A stretch of 64,000 nt of DNA from Anolis sagrei (lineage: Eukaryota > Chordata > Lepidosauria > Squamata > Anolidae), in assembly GCF_037176765.1 (NCBI RefSeq), contig NC_090026.1, positions 127,738,252-127,802,251 on the forward strand. The letters are read 5' to 3'. Below, one piece after another: positions 32,455 through 44,025 of the stretch. The position numbers were made by a program, and so were the translations under genes. Position 1 is the stretch's first letter. Every line of letters starts with the position of its first letter. The notes below the pieces were generated by a model. That model did no database searches, was not told the origin of the DNA, and saw nothing but the letters and a program-made list of their open reading frames with translations.

Positions 32455-34675
32455 GGTCTAGGATGTGTTCGAGCCACGTTTGCACCAAAAGTCAAGGGAA
32501 CAGGAACAGTTTACAACACCTTCCACCAAAATAAACAAAGACTGCACATAGGTCTTGGATCCTTGAGTGCTTCTCAGCGAAGCACAAAAGCATAAACACA
32601 CCACATAGATCTAAAGTTGCAACTCCACTAATACCAACAATGCAGGACTTCAGCCTTTTCCTTGCAAGTTCGCTCTTGATCTAGGGAAGCCATCATATCA
32701 TTGCAAGAGGACCATGCATCCATCTTAGTGCTCCCTTTCCAAAATGCAGAGGTTGTGATTTTGTGCTTCCACCAATTGCACAAAGATGGCACATGGGTCT
32801 TAGATCCTTGAGTGCTTCTCAGAGAAGCACAAAAGCATAAACACGCTGCTTGTGTCTAAATTTGCATCTCCACCAATACCAATGATGCAGGACACGTCCA
32901 AAGTTGCAACTCCACTGGTGCCCAAGATGCAGGGCTTTGGCCTCCTCCTTGCAGGCTCACTCCTGATCTAGGGAAGCCATCACACTGTTGCAAGAGGACC
33001 ATGCATCCATGTTAGTGTCCCCTTTCCAAAATGCAGAGGTTGTGATTTTGTGCTTCCACCAATTACACAAATATGGCACATGGGTCTTAGATCTTTGAGT
33101 GCTTCTCAGCGAAGCACAAAAGCATAAACACGCTGCACATGTCTAAATTTGCAGTTCCACCAATACCAACGATGCAGGACACGTCCAAAGTTGCAACTCC
33201 ACTGGTGCCCAAGATGCAGGGCTTCATCCTCCTCCTTGCAGGTTCACTCCTGATCTAGGGAAGCCATCACACCATTGCAAGGGGACCATGCATCCATAGT
33301 GTCCCATTTCCAAAATGCAGAGGTTGTGATTTTGTGCTTCCACCAATTACACAAAAATGGCACATGGGTCTTAGATCCTTGAGTGCTTCTCAGCGAAGCA
33401 CAAAAGCATAAACACGCTGCACATGTCTAAATTTGCAACTCCACCAATACCAACGATGCAGGACACGTCCAAAGTTGCAACTCCACTGGTGCCCAAGAGG
33501 CAGGGCTTCATCCTCCTCCTTGCAGATTCACTCCTGATCTAGGGAAGCCATCACACCATTGCAAGAGGACCATGCATCCATAGTGTCCCATTTCCAAAAT
33601 GCAGAGGTTGTGATTTTGTGCTTCCACCAATTACACAAAAATGGCACATGGGTCTTAGATCCTTGAGTGCTTCTCAGCGAAGCACAAAAGCATAAACACG
33701 CTGCACATGTCTAAATTTGCAACTCCACCAATACCAACGATGCAGGACCAAAGTTGCAACTCCACTGGTGCCCAAGAGGCAGGGCTTCATCCTCCTCCTT
33801 GCAGGTTCACTCCTGATCTAGGGAAGCCATCACACCATTGCATGAAGACCATGGATCCATTTTAGTGTCTTATTTCCCAAATGCAGAGGTTGTAATTTTG
33901 TGCTTCCACCAATTACACAAAGATGGCACATGGGTCTTAGATCCTTAAGTGCTTCTCAGAGAAGCACAAAAGCATAAACACGCCACATAGGTCTAAAGTT
34001 GCAACTCAACTGATACCAACGATGCAGGACACGTCTAAAGTTGCAACTCCACTGGTTCCCAAGATGCAGGACTTCGGCCTCCTCCTTGCAGGCTCACTCC
34101 TGATCTAGGAAAGCCACCATATCATTGCAAGAGGACCATGCATCCATGTTAGTGTCCCATTTCCAAAATGCAGAGGTTATGATTTTGTGCTTCCACCAAT
34201 TAAACAAAGATGGCACATGGGTCTTAGATGCTTAAGTGCTTATCAGCGAAGCACAGAAGCATAAACACGCTGCACATGTCTAAATTTGCAACTCCACTGG
34301 GACCCAAGATGCAGGGCTTCGGCCTTCTCCTTGCAGGCTCACTCCTGATCTAGGGAAGCCATCACACCATTGCATGAAGACCATGGCTCCATCTTAGTGC
34401 CCCATTTCTGAAATGCAGAGGTTATGATTTTGTGCTTCCACCAATTAAACAAAGATGGCACATGGGTCTTAAATCCTTGAGCGCTTCTCAGAGAAGCACA
34501 AAAGCATAAACACGTTGCACACGTCTGAAGTTGCAACTCCACTGCTGCCCAAGATGCAGGGCTTTGGCCTCCTCCTTGCAGGCTCACTCCTTATGTAGGG
34601 AAGCCATCACACTATTGCAAGAGGACCATAGATAAATGTTAGTGCCCCATTTCCAAAATACAGAGGTTGCGAGCA
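32455..34675. repeat. Satellite array, 284-bp unit, about eight copies
   Basis: GAGTGCTTCTCAG-type phrases begin at about 32565, 32810, 33097, 33381, 33665, 33947, 34233 and 34479. Most spacings are 282-287; two are about 246, from a missing half-module. Each unit contains a perfect short hairpin (GTGCTTC TCAGC GAAGCAC) and two related modules of about 42 bp (TTGCAACTCCAC phrase). No transposon ends or long frame were seen. Confidence 0.93.
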
Positions 34676-35057
34676 CAATCAATAATTCAGAGTAAGATAC
34701 TACAGTAACGTCTGTCAGTGGGCCATCTTCCACATGAGGAGTTAGACATTAAGTAAGTGTTATTTGAAAAAACTTTGGAAAGCACACAGCAAAAGGGTAA
34801 CCGGCGAAGGCCTACAAATGCATGGAGGGGACAGGATTAAAGGGTGAAGGGCCATCTTGGGTTGGGCCAAATTTCCACAACAGGAGACGTCCCAATACAT
34901 GGCCCTCTCTCCCTTTCAGCTCCCAGCTTTGAGAGAGAGGTGGAAGTATAGGGTGGTTGCCACTGGAAGAATTGCAAATACAAACCCCAGTGCATGCATC
35001 ACTAAGATGTTGGGGAACTGGATGAGCCAAAAGGCATCAGAGGAAAGGGATAATCAC
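34676..35057. other. Unique spacer between satellite and GJC2 3' side
   Basis: No recognised repeat or exon. Confidence 0.4.
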
Positions 35058-35300
35058 TGCATATACTCATGTAGAAGTCTAGAAAATTATAGTCCAAAAA
35101 GGAAACTGAGTCAACTTATCCACGGGTCAGTGGAAGTACTGCATCTTTTATCCGAAACACGGCGACTGGCCCCATGAGGAGACATTGGTGCATTCCCCTT
35201 CAGACTTTCAATTTATCAACCAGTCCTATCAAAATCCTTAATTTTGGCCCCCAAACCTCCTCTCGAGTTATACAAGAGGTCGACTTATGCATGAGCGTGC
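35058..35300. mobile_element. MITE-like element with inverted ends
   Basis: It starts ATATACTCATGTAGAAGTCT and ends TCGACTTATGCATGAGCGTG, near-inverse ends of the type seen at 5268-5763. Confidence 0.5.
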
Positions 35301-35873
35301 ATGGTGCAATAAAATATAGGCATCATAAAGAGAACAGACAAGAGCAAGGAGGGAAGCAAAGGAAAATCAGCCGGATGAAGGGAAACACACTGAATGCAAC
35401 CAGCTAAGCCAAGGGGAATGTTAAATGAGTGGCAGTCCCTGATTCCTGCAAGGAAATTATTGGGGAGTTTCTGTGCTTTCTCGGCAAGAGGGAAGGGATT
35501 TCTCTCCTGAAATTTCAAGTCAGAGAACAATATTTGCAACCGCACCCCACAAGTTCCACCCTGAGAGAACAACGATAATAAACACCAAGGAGGAAATCCT
35601 TAAGGAGTTAACCTTTTGGAGTTAGCACAAAATGACCAACAAGTCCTCTCGTGTCCAGACGCTGAGCTTTGTGCACCTGGGAGCAGAATGTGGGTGTAGG
35701 GAGAGGCCTTTCCTGAACCAACCAGGGAGCATTGCTCCAACACATTGCTGGCAAACATTGGATAGCCTTTATCCAGACGTTTTGACCTTCGAAAGCAACC
35801 CAAAGCTCTCCGGAAGGAATCCTGTTCCAGCGAGAAGACAGCTCCAGCTCCTGCTTTGCCTATATCAAGCTTA
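35300..35873 (-). other. GJC2: Probable GJC2 3' UTR
   Basis: This is non-repetitive sequence directly after the stop codon, on the minus strand. It matches none of the repeat families in the window and ends where a MITE (35058-35300) begins. No AATAAA was confirmed in the sense orientation, so the end is uncertain. Confidence 0.4.
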
Positions 35874-37130
35874 TTATATCCAGACAGAGTTTTTCCCATC
35901 TTTGCCGTTGGAACTACCTCTCTCCGAACCAGCTTTAGGCTTGGCCCCTTGTTTTTCCTGGGCTGTGTTGGCCCTGTTCTGCTCCGCCATCGTCCCGCCG
36001 GATGCAGGACTGCTGGTCCTCGAGGGCTGCCCATTCCCCTGAGTCCCATTGTAGCTCTGGAAGGCAATATCCAGCTGCTCTTGAGCCACCCGCAAGTGTT
36101 TATGGAGCGTGGACAAGTCTGGGGGAATGTTCTCATCAGGGCTGGTGCACTGCTGCTCCTGAGCGACGTTGGCCAAGTTCTGCTCGTGGGCCATCAAACT
36201 GTTGGGCACCTTGCCCTGCTTGTCTGATTTCACCACCAGATTGTACTCCGGCGGGCAGGAGATGTTCTTGGGGTAAGCGGCGTAGTTGTAGGGCGGCTGC
36301 CGGAAGCTGTGGATCTTCCGTTCTCGGATGGCGTCCCGGATGGTGCCGATGCCCAAGTGGCACATCTCGGCCAGATTGAGGAGCAAGCAAAGGCAGCTGA
36401 CGACGTACATCACCAAGAGGAAGATGGTCTTCTCCGTCGGCCGAGACACAAAGCAGTCGACGTCGTGAGGGCAAGGCTCTCGGGTGCAAAGGTAATACGG
36501 TGTGACTTCGAAGCCGTAGAGCATGTACTGCCCGATCAAGAAGGCCACTTCGAACGAGGCTCGGGTGAGGAGCTGGAAGACGTAGATCTTCATCAGGCCC
36601 TCCTCCTGGATATGTCTCCTGCCGTCGTGCTTCTTCTGCTCCTTCCTCTCCTCCTTGGCTTTGGCTTTCTCTTCCATCTCCACAATCTCATCGGCGATCA
36701 TGGGCTCCTCCTCTTCAGCTCCCAAGGGGTCTTCCAGATTGCGGACGGCTTGCCAGTTAAGCGCAAACTGCTTCTTCCGCTTGAAACCCCGGAACCTCTT
36801 CTTCTCCTCTTCTGAGGACCTGGCGATCCTGTGGATGGCGTAGCCCAAGTAGATGACCGACGGCGTGGAGATCATGATGATCTGGAAGACCCAGAACCGG
36901 ACGTGGGAGAGTGGCGCAAAGGCGTCATAGCAGACGTTGTCACAACCAGGCTGCTTGGTGTTGCAAGTGAACTTGCTCTGTTCGTCCGAATAGATGGACT
37001 CGCCCCCGACGGCCGTCAGGACAATGCGGAAGACGATCAGGACGGTCAGCCAGATCTTCCCCACAAACGTGGAGTGGTTGTGAATTTCTTCTAGTAGGCG
37101 GGTTAGGAAGCTCCAGCTCATGTTGGTCAT
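35874..37130 (-). CDS. GJC2: Gap junction gamma-2 (connexin 47), complete single coding exon
   Basis: Connexins form hexameric hemichannels; Cx47 couples oligodendrocytes to astrocytes in mammals (family knowledge). The 418-residue protein starts [20 protein letters not shown], the gamma-2 start rather than the MSWSF start of GJC1. Four membrane segments lie near residues 22-44, 80-100, 190-208 and 232-255. Extracellular loop 1 has C56, C63 and C67 (C-X6-C-X3-C); loop 2 has C215, C220 and C226 (C-X4-C-X5-C). The cytoplasmic loop (105-180) is highly charged and the tail ends in SVWI, a ZO-1/PDZ-type end. Human GJC2 has 439 residues. An acceptor (TTTTGTGCAG) ends at 37151, so a noncoding 5' exon lies upstream, as in mammals. 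IBA57 follows downstream on the same strand, the order I recall for human 1q42. Confidence 0.97.
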   Translation of the reverse strand: MTNMSWSFLTRLLEEIHNHSTFVGKIWLTVLIVFRIVLTAVGGESIYSDEQSKFTCNTKQPGCDNVCYDAFAPLSHVRFWVFQIIMISTPSVIYLGYAIHRIARSSEEEKKRFRGFKRKKQFALNWQAVRNLEDPLGAEEEEPMIADEIVEMEEKAKAKEERKEQKKHDGRRHIQEEGLMKIYVFQLLTRASFEVAFLIGQYMLYGFEVTPYYLCTREPCPHDVDCFVSRPTEKTIFLLVMYVVSCLCLLLNLAEMCHLGIGTIRDAIRERKIHSFRQPPYNYAAYPKNISCPPEYNLVVKSDKQGKVPNSLMAHEQNLANVAQEQQCTSPDENIPPDLSTLHKHLRVAQEQLDIAFQSYNGTQGNGQPSRTSSPASGGTMAEQNRANTAQEKQGAKPKAGSERGSSNGKDGKNSVWI

Positions 37131-37150
37131 AGGGGCTAATCATTTATAAC
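37131..37150 (-). other. GJC2: 5' UTR part of the GJC2 coding exon with its splice acceptor
   Basis: Only 20 bases separate the ATG from a TTTTGTGCAG acceptor. An in-frame or near-frame stop lies in this short leader. The arrangement matches the vertebrate gamma connexin design of an untranslated exon 1 followed by one coding exon. Confidence 0.75.
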
Positions 37151-37296
37151 CTGCACAAAAGACAAGAGAAGTTGGAACATTAATTGTATATGGTGTATTT
37201 ATTTACTTATGTACAACATTTATATATAGCTTTTCCCCCCTGAGGGAACTCAAAGCGATTTCCAATGTAATGAAGGCAAAATGCAATGCCATACAT

Positions 37297-38505
37297 CAGC
37301 GTTTCTCAATCTGGGGGTCAGGACTCCTGGGGGGGGGGTCGTGAGGGGGTGTCAGAGGGATCACCAAAGACCATCAATAAACAAAATATTTTCTGTTGGT
37401 CAAGGAGGTTCTGTGTGGGAAGTTTGGCCCAATTCTATCATGGGTGAGTTTCAGAATGCTCTTTGATTGTAGGTGAACTATAAATCCCACCAACTACAAC
37501 TCCCAAATGTCAAGGTCTATTTTCCTCAAACTCCACCAGTGATCACATTGGGGCATATTGAGGATTTGTGCCAAGTTTGGTCCAGATCCATCCTTGTTTG
37601 AGTCCACAGTGCTGTCTAGATATAGGTGAACTACAACTCCAAAACTCAAGGTGAATGCCTACCAAACCCTTCCAGTATTTTCTGCTGGTCATGGGAATTC
37701 TGTGTGTCAAATTTGGTTCAATGACATCATTGGTAGAGTTCAGAATGCTCTTTGATTGTAGGTGAACTATAAATCCCAACAACTACAACTCCCAAATGTC
37801 AAGGTTTATTTTCCCCAGACTCCACCAGTGTTCACATTCAGGCACATTGAGTATTTGTGCCAAGTTTGGTCCAGATCCATCATTGCGTGAATCCACAGCA
37901 CTCCTCTGCTCCTTCCTCTCTGAGTTGTAGGTGAACTACAACTCAGAAACTCAAGTTCAATGTTTACCAAACCCTTCCAGTGTTTTCTGTTTCTCATGGG
38001 AGTTCTGTGTACCAAGTTTGGTTCAAATCCATCGCTGGTGGAATTCAGAATGCTCTTTGATTATAAGTGAACTATAAATTCCAGCAACTACATCTCCCAA
38101 ATTACAAAATCAATCCTCCCCAAACCTCACCAGTATTCAAATTTGGGCGTAACAGGTAACAGGGAAAGGCATACTGCAGGGTTGTATCCTAGAGTTAAAA
38201 TTGCTGGAAGAAACATTAACAACCTTAGATATGCAGATGATACCGCTTTGATGACTGAAAGCAAGGAGGAGCCTTCTAACCAAGGTGAAAGAAGAATCCC
38301 ACCAGTATTCAAATTTGGGTGTATCAAGTATTTGGTCCAGTGAATGAAAATACATCCTGCATATCAGATATTTGCATTACGATTCATAACAGAAGCAAAA
38401 TTACAGTTATGAAGTAGCATTGAAAATAATGTTATGGTTGGGAGTCACCACCACATGAAGAACTGTATTTAGGGGTCACGGCATTAGGAAGGTTGAGAAC
38501 TACTG
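37297..38505 (-). mobile_element. SPIN/OposCharlie-like hAT, composite
   Basis: The right end, read on the minus strand, matches what I remember of SPIN/OposCharlie family ends (TTCTCAACCTTCCTAATGCC, then GTGGTGACTCCCAACCATAA). The left end is CAGCGTTTCTCAATCTGGGG. The centre (37400-38140) is the same ~290-bp module found in the Helitrons, and 38148-38290 is a BovB fragment. No matching 8-bp flanks remain. Confidence 0.7.
38148..38290 (+). mobile_element. BovB RT fragment inside the hAT
   Basis: It encodes IAGRNINNLRYADDTALMTE, the BovB catalytic region, with internal deletion before it. CACCAGTATTCAAATTTGGG flanks it on both sides. Confidence 0.75.
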
Positions 38506-39069
38506 TGCTAAGTGATCATAATTGTACGACACAAATAAACTATCACAGTGCACTAGGTGGGACCGCTAACCACGACTGATGTAAAACACACTTGCATAAT
38601 GAATAGTGCAAAGGACCGCATTATTGTATGAGAAGTAGTGTTGATGATGTAAACACATCATTGTAAAATCATGAATTATGTATGGATGGCTTTGTGCTAG
38701 CCATGACTAATGGTCACCAACTGAATTGCTTCTCTCTACGGTTTATTTATGGAAAAAACCTTGTTGTCCAGAGTGGGTTCAAGTGGCACATGCCTTTTGG
38801 AGACGTGCAATAGATTGCCCATTGTTGCCTTTCAAACTAGCCATGCATTGCTTCCAATTTTGTCTCTCTGGGGAGGGGAAAATCAGGATCTTTTCTTTCT
38901 ACGAAGCCCTTCCAATATCATATTGAAACCCACAAATCCTTCACCTGTATATTGCTAAGGAAAAGTCAGAAAACTAGCCATCTTGAATGTCAAATATGCA
39001 ACTTTCAAGGACTGTTTACATCTTGCATCTTATAGTGCATCGATAGGGTGAATGCGGCCATAATTCAAT
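38506..39069. other. Unique upstream sequence
   Basis: No repeat family or exon recognised. Confidence 0.4.
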
Positions 39070-39720
39070 GCATTCAGAAGAAGACCCCTGAGCCACTCTA
39101 AACACCTTTGCAGAAGTATACGAGAAGCTCGGCCTGATGACAACAACATGTTATAGAACTCCAATATGCTGATGACAACATCGTCTGTGTGCATTCAGAA
39201 GAAGACCTACAAGCAACTCTAAACACCTTTGCAGAAGCATATGAGAAACTCGGCCTGATGACAACAACATGTCATGTGCACATTCAGAAGACCTCCAAGC
39301 CACTCTAAACATCTTTGCAGAAATATACGAGAAGCTTGGCATGATGACAACAACATCTGTTATAGAACTCCAATATGCTGATGACAACATCATCTGTGTG
39401 CATTCAGAAGAAGACCTACAAGCAACTCTAAACACCTTTGCTGAAGAATACGAGAAGCTCAGCCTGATGACAACATGTTATAGAACTCCAATATGCTGAT
39501 GACAGCATTGTCTGTGCACATTCAGAAGACCTCCAAGCCACTCTAAACATCTTTGCAGAAGTATACGAGAAGCTTGGCATGATGACAACAACATCTGTTA
39601 TAGAACTCCAATATGCTGATGACAACATCATCTGTGTGCATTCAGAAGAAGACCTACAAGCCACTCTAAACACCTTTGCAGAAGCATACGAGAAGCTCAG
39701 CCTGTCATTGAACATCAAGG
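39070..39720 (+). repeat. VNTR built from a reverse-transcriptase YADD segment
   Basis: The phrase GTTATAGAACTCCAATATGC recurs at about 39150, 39359, 39477 and 39597, with extra partial units; most units are 118-120 bp. Each full unit encodes ELQYADDNIICVHSEEDLQA and NTFAEAYEKL, the catalytic region of a LINE RT. Confidence 0.88.
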
Positions 39721-40600
39721 AAACCAAAGTGCTCTTCCAGCAGTCACCAGCCAACCCCTCTCCAATTCCAGAAATACAGGTTAATGGTCCCTTGGCAACC
39801 ACCTCTCCACCAAAGTCAACATCGACACCGAAATACAACGCCGCCTGAGCTCTGCGAGTGCAGCATTTTTCCGAATGAAGCAGAGAGTGTTTGAGGACCA
39901 GGACATCCGTAGGGAGACCAAGGGGCTTGTTTATATAGCTATTGTCCTCCCAACCCTGCTATACGCCTGCGAAATGTGGACTGTCTACAGACGTTATACT
40001 CAACTCCTGGAAGGATTCCATCAGCGCTGCCTCTGAAAAATCCTGCAAATCTCTTGGGAAGATAGGCGGACAAATGTCAGCGTGCTGGAAGAAGCAAAGA
40101 CCACCAGCATTGAAGCGATGGTCCTCCGCCATCAACTCCACTGGACTGGCCATGATGTCCAGATGCCTGATCACCGTCTCCCAAAGTAGTTACTATACTC
40201 CCAAATCAAGAACAGAAAACGGAATGTTGGTGGACAGGAAAAGAGATTTAAAAATGGGATCAAAGCCAACCTTTAAAATTGTGGCATAGACACCGAGAAC
40301 TGGGAAGCCCTGGATCTTGTGTGCTCTAACTGGAGGTTAGCTGTGACCAGCAGTGCTGCGGAATTTGAAGAGACACGAATGGAGGGCAAAAGGGAGAAAC
40401 GTGCCAAGAGGAAGAAAGCGTGTCAACCCAACCCTGACCGGGAACACCTTCTACCTGGAAACCAAAGTCCTCACTATGTAAGATCATGTGGGTCAAGAGT
40501 AGGGCTCCGCAGTCACCTAAATATCCACCACCAAGACACTACACTTGGAAGGCCATCATCCTCAGGCTACGAGGGATTGCCTAAGAAAGTAAGTAACTAA
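39700..40600 (+). mobile_element. LINE ORF2 C-terminal half, family uncertain
   Basis: Continuing from the VNTR, frames encode LSLNIKETKVLFQQSP, then (second frame) LLYACEMWTVYRR, then VGLRSHLNIHH, a degraded zinc-finger-like tail. At least two frame changes. It is not CR1, L2 or BovB; it resembles the LINE C-termini often mis-annotated as craniofacial development protein 2-like. Confidence 0.65.
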
Positions 40601-41072
40601 GGCTCAATGCTATGGAATAATGGAAGTTGTTGTTTTACAAGGTCTTTAGGAGTCCCCGATGGTGCAGCGGGTTAAAGCGCTGAGCTGCTGAACGTTCTGC
40701 CTGAAAGGTTGGCGGTTTTAATCCGGGGGGTGGGATGAGCTGCTGCTGTTAGCCCCAGCTTCTGCCATCCTAGCAGTTTGAAAACATGCAAATATGAGTA
40801 GATCAATAGGTACCGCTCCTGCGGGAAGGTAACGGCGCTCCATGCAGTCATGCTGGCAACATAACCATGGAGATGTCTACAGACAACTCCAGCTCTTCAG
40901 CTTAGAAATGAAGATGAGCACCAAACCGAAGAGTCGGACACGACTACTCTTAATGTCAAGGGGAAACCTTTACCTTTAGCCTTATAAGAGTGCCTCTCCA
41001 AACGACAACTCCCAAGATTCCTAATCATTGAGTGATGCCAAACTGCATTAATTCTATAGTGTAGATGCAGCA
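40595..41072. mobile_element. Foldback MITE split by a SINE
   Basis: Left half 40595-40650, SINE 40648-40982 in plus orientation, right half 40983-41072 ending GCATTAATTCTATAGTGTAG. Confidence 0.75.
40648..40982 (+). mobile_element. tRNA-derived SINE, full length
   Basis: Head GGAGTCCCCGATGGTGCAGC, tail AAGGGGAAACCTTTACCTTT. Same family as 3494-3836. Confidence 0.8.
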
Positions 41073-41281
41073 CCCCAGCTGGAAGCATCACTGGACACTC
41101 AAAGAGTCTTCCCAAGAAGTATTTTTCAAGGAAACGGTGGGTTATAGTTGATGAAAGCTTGGGACAGAAATACATTGGACTTCCTTCCTATATGTGTGTC
41201 ACACACATACATATATACATATACTTGCTGACCGAAAGGTTCATACATACATACACATTTTCTCCCCCCCCCCACTCTCAA

Positions 41282-41285
<4 letters not shown>

Positions 41286-41330
<45 letters not shown>

Positions 41331-41633
41331 TGTTAGTTTGTGGGATTAACATAACTCAAAAACCACTGTACAAACTGACACCAAATTTGGACACAATACA
41401 CCTATCAGGCCGACAAGCGACCATCACTCATAAAAACATGGAAAAACACAGCAAAAGAGACTAAAAAGCAAAAAAACCCAAAAATACATTACAACTCATG
41501 TGCAAAACCACATATACACACAAATACACATATATACACATATACACAAATATATATATACATATGCACATATATACATACAGAAAACCCATATACACAG
41601 ACTGGGCCACAGCAATGCATGGCAAGGGATGGC

Positions 41634-41638
<5 letters not shown>
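41286..41638 (+). mobile_element. Helitron with ATGT microsatellite
   Basis: An ATGT run (41286-41330) precedes the Helitron phrase ACTCAAAAACCACTGTACAA; it ends GACTGGGCCACAGCAATGCA near 41638. Short internal part. Confidence 0.65.
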
Positions 41639-41667
<29 letters not shown>

Positions 41668-41741
41668 ATGTATATGTGTGTGTGTGTGTGCGTGCGTGTG
41701 TGTGTGTGTGTGTATATATATGTTGTTGTTGTTGTTGTTGT
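41639..41741. repeat. TG and GTT microsatellites
   Basis: TG-rich run 41640-41720 followed by a GTT run 41722-41741, the latter being the complement of the BovB CAA tail. Confidence 0.85.
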
Positions 41742-42830
41742 TCATTCGTTCAGTCGTCTCCGACTCTTCGTGACCTCATGGACCAGCCCACGCCAGAGCT
41801 CCCTGTCAGCCGTTACCACCCCCAGCTCCCTCAAGGTCAGTCCAGTCACTTCAAGGATGCCATCCATCCATCTTGCCCTTGGTCGGCCCCTCTTCCTTTT
41901 GCCTTCCACTTTCCCCAGCATAATTGTCTTCTCTAGGCTTTCCTGTCTCCTCATGATGTGGCCAAAGTACTTCAACTTTGTCTCTAGTATCTTTCCCTCC
42001 AGTGAGCAGTCGGGCTTTATTTCCTGGAGGATGGACTGGTTGGATCTTCTTGCAGTCCAAGGCACTCTCAGCACTTTCCTCCAACACCACAGCTCAAAAG
42101 CATCGATCTTCCTTGGCTCAGCCTTCCCTAAGGTCCAGCTCTCGCATCCGGAGGTGACTACAGGGAATACCATGGCTTTGACTAGGCAATGGATCTTGGT
42201 TGCCAGTCTGATGTCTCTACTCTTTACTATTTTATCGAGACTGGACATTGCTCTCCTCCCAAGAAGGAAGCGTCTTCTGATTTCCTGGCTACAGTCTGCA
42301 TCTGCAGTAATCTTTGCCCCTAGAAATACAAAGTCTGTCACGGCCTCCACGGTTTCTCCCTCTATTTTCCAGTTGTCAATCATTCTTGTTGCCATAATCT
42401 TGGTTTTTTTGACGTTTAGCTGCAACCCGGCTTTTGCGCTTTCTTCTTTCACCTTGATTAGAAGGCTCCTCAGCTCCTCCTCGCTTTCGGCCATCAGAGT
42501 GGTGTCATCTGCATATCTGAGGTTGTTAATGTTTCTTCCAGCAATGTTCACCCCAGCCTTGCATTCATCAAGCCCCGCACATCGCATGATGTGTTCTGCA
42601 TACAAGTTTAAAAGGTTGGGTGAGAGGATGCAGCCTTGCCGTACGCCTTTCCCAATCTTGAACCAGTCTGTTGTTCCGTGGTCAGTTCTGACTGTTGCTA
42701 CTTGGTCCTTGTACAGATTCCTCAGGAGAGAGACAAGGTGGCTTGGGATGCCCATCCCAATAAGAACTTGCCACAATTTATTATGATCCACACAGTCAAA
42801 GGCTATATATATATATGGAAACATGGATTT
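41742..42830 (-). mobile_element. BovB (RTE) LINE, RT and C-terminus in one open frame
   Basis: A 360-codon frame (42824-41742) encodes FDCVDHNKLWQVLIGMGIPS, GVRQGCILSPNLLNLY, NNLRYADDTTLMAESEEEL and the C-terminal LWCWRKVLRVPWTARRSNQS...GRPRARWMDG. This is the second half of BovB ORF2 with its catalytic YADD intact and no internal stop. The endonuclease half is absent: 5'-truncated. The 3' end is a CAA repeat. BovB is known for horizontal transfer involving squamates. Confidence 0.95.
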
Positions 42831-43132
42831 TAAAAAATGAGAATTGCCCTCAAGAATAGGGCTGAAAAGCTGTGTCTCTTTCCTTCTGCAAATCCCACTG
42901 TTCGGGTCTCCATTTTACACACACACACACACACACACCATGTGCTTTTGAAACCGACACAAAGGAAATACTGTGTTCTGGAAGACAAGAATATCTGTGT
43001 GAATGAAATGGAGGAGGGAAGTCCATGGAGACAAAGATAGATCGGGATAAACATACGGAGGGTTAGGTTTAAGGTGCTATTTAGACCAAGTAGTTCCAGC
43101 AAAGGCAACACAACCCTACACCAGACTAAGGG
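42831..43132. other. Unique spacer with a CA run
   Basis: Only a CA microsatellite (42919-42938) stands out. Confidence 0.4.
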
Positions 43133-43395
43133 GACATCTACACTGTAGAATTAATGCAGTTTGGCCCCACTTTAACTGCCTTGAAATCCTGGGAGTTGTA
43201 GTTTGGCAGAGAAGGCTGAAGACCTTGCAAAGCTACAGCTCCCAAGATGCCACAGCATTGAACCATGGCAATCTCACATAGAATCATAGAATCAAAGAGT
43301 TGTAAGAGACCTCATGGGTCATCCAGTCCAACCCCCATCTGCCAAGAAGCAGGAATATTGCATTCAAATCACCCCTGACAGATGGCAATCCAACA
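43133..43395. mobile_element. MITE half and CR1 tail fragment
   Basis: 43133-43275 is MITE (CACTGTAGAATTAATGCAGT); 43278-43395 is CR1 3' tail (AATCATAGAATCAAAGAGTT). Confidence 0.65.
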
Positions 43396-43958
43396 TCATT
43401 ATGATCATTGTTTATATTTTGATCTCCAGCTTTCAACTCTTTGATTGACACAAATTATGGGGGTAAACCCCACACGATTTAAAATCTGCAAAATATAAAC
43501 AATCCATTCTATTTCAAAACATCATTTTCCAAGGCTGTCTTGCTCTTCAAAAGGATAGTAAGTGGGGGTGTCCTGCTAATATTATTTCCCCCCTTCCAAA
43601 CCTATCCCTCCGATTTGAACATCCTTTCTGTAGACATTTCCTCCCACGCTCTCCGTTTTTCTCCAGGGATTTCCTCCCAACGTTCTTTCAAATTTGGTGC
43701 AAGACAGGAAAATAAAGGAAAAAGCGATACGGAGATAGGATTCTATGGCAATTAAATGCATTCATTCTGTAGTGTAGATGCACCCCAAACTGGTTCAAAA
43801 TCTCCAAAGAATGAGAGTTCATCATTCCCCAAGGCAGTCGATTCTTCTAACTAACTAACAACAACAACAGATCGGTAATAAATAAAAGGGTAATAAATGG
43901 GTGTTCTGTTAATATTCGTTTTTGCAAATTAACTAAAGTGCTAGACACATTACTAGGC
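43396..43958. other. Mostly unique sequence
   Basis: A short MITE end may lie near 43745-43785. Nothing else recognised. Confidence 0.4.
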
Positions 43959-44025
43959 TCTTTCTTAAGCTGGAACTGCATTATGTTAGCAATGTAGACC
44001 CATTATAATGCAGTTCAATCTACAC

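Noticed and set aside
36002-36815. Plus-strand frames opposite GJC2
   Set aside because: Shadows of the GC-rich connexin coding exon with no family similarity.
35874-37130. Naming the connexin GJC1 (Cx45)
   Set aside because: The MTNMSWSF start, EAEM/HLG region, NLVVKS tail segment and IBA57 linkage fit gamma-2 better than gamma-1.
41500-42786. 428-codon plus-strand frame
   Set aside because: It is antisense to the BovB RT frame; the BovB frame has all the recognisable motifs.
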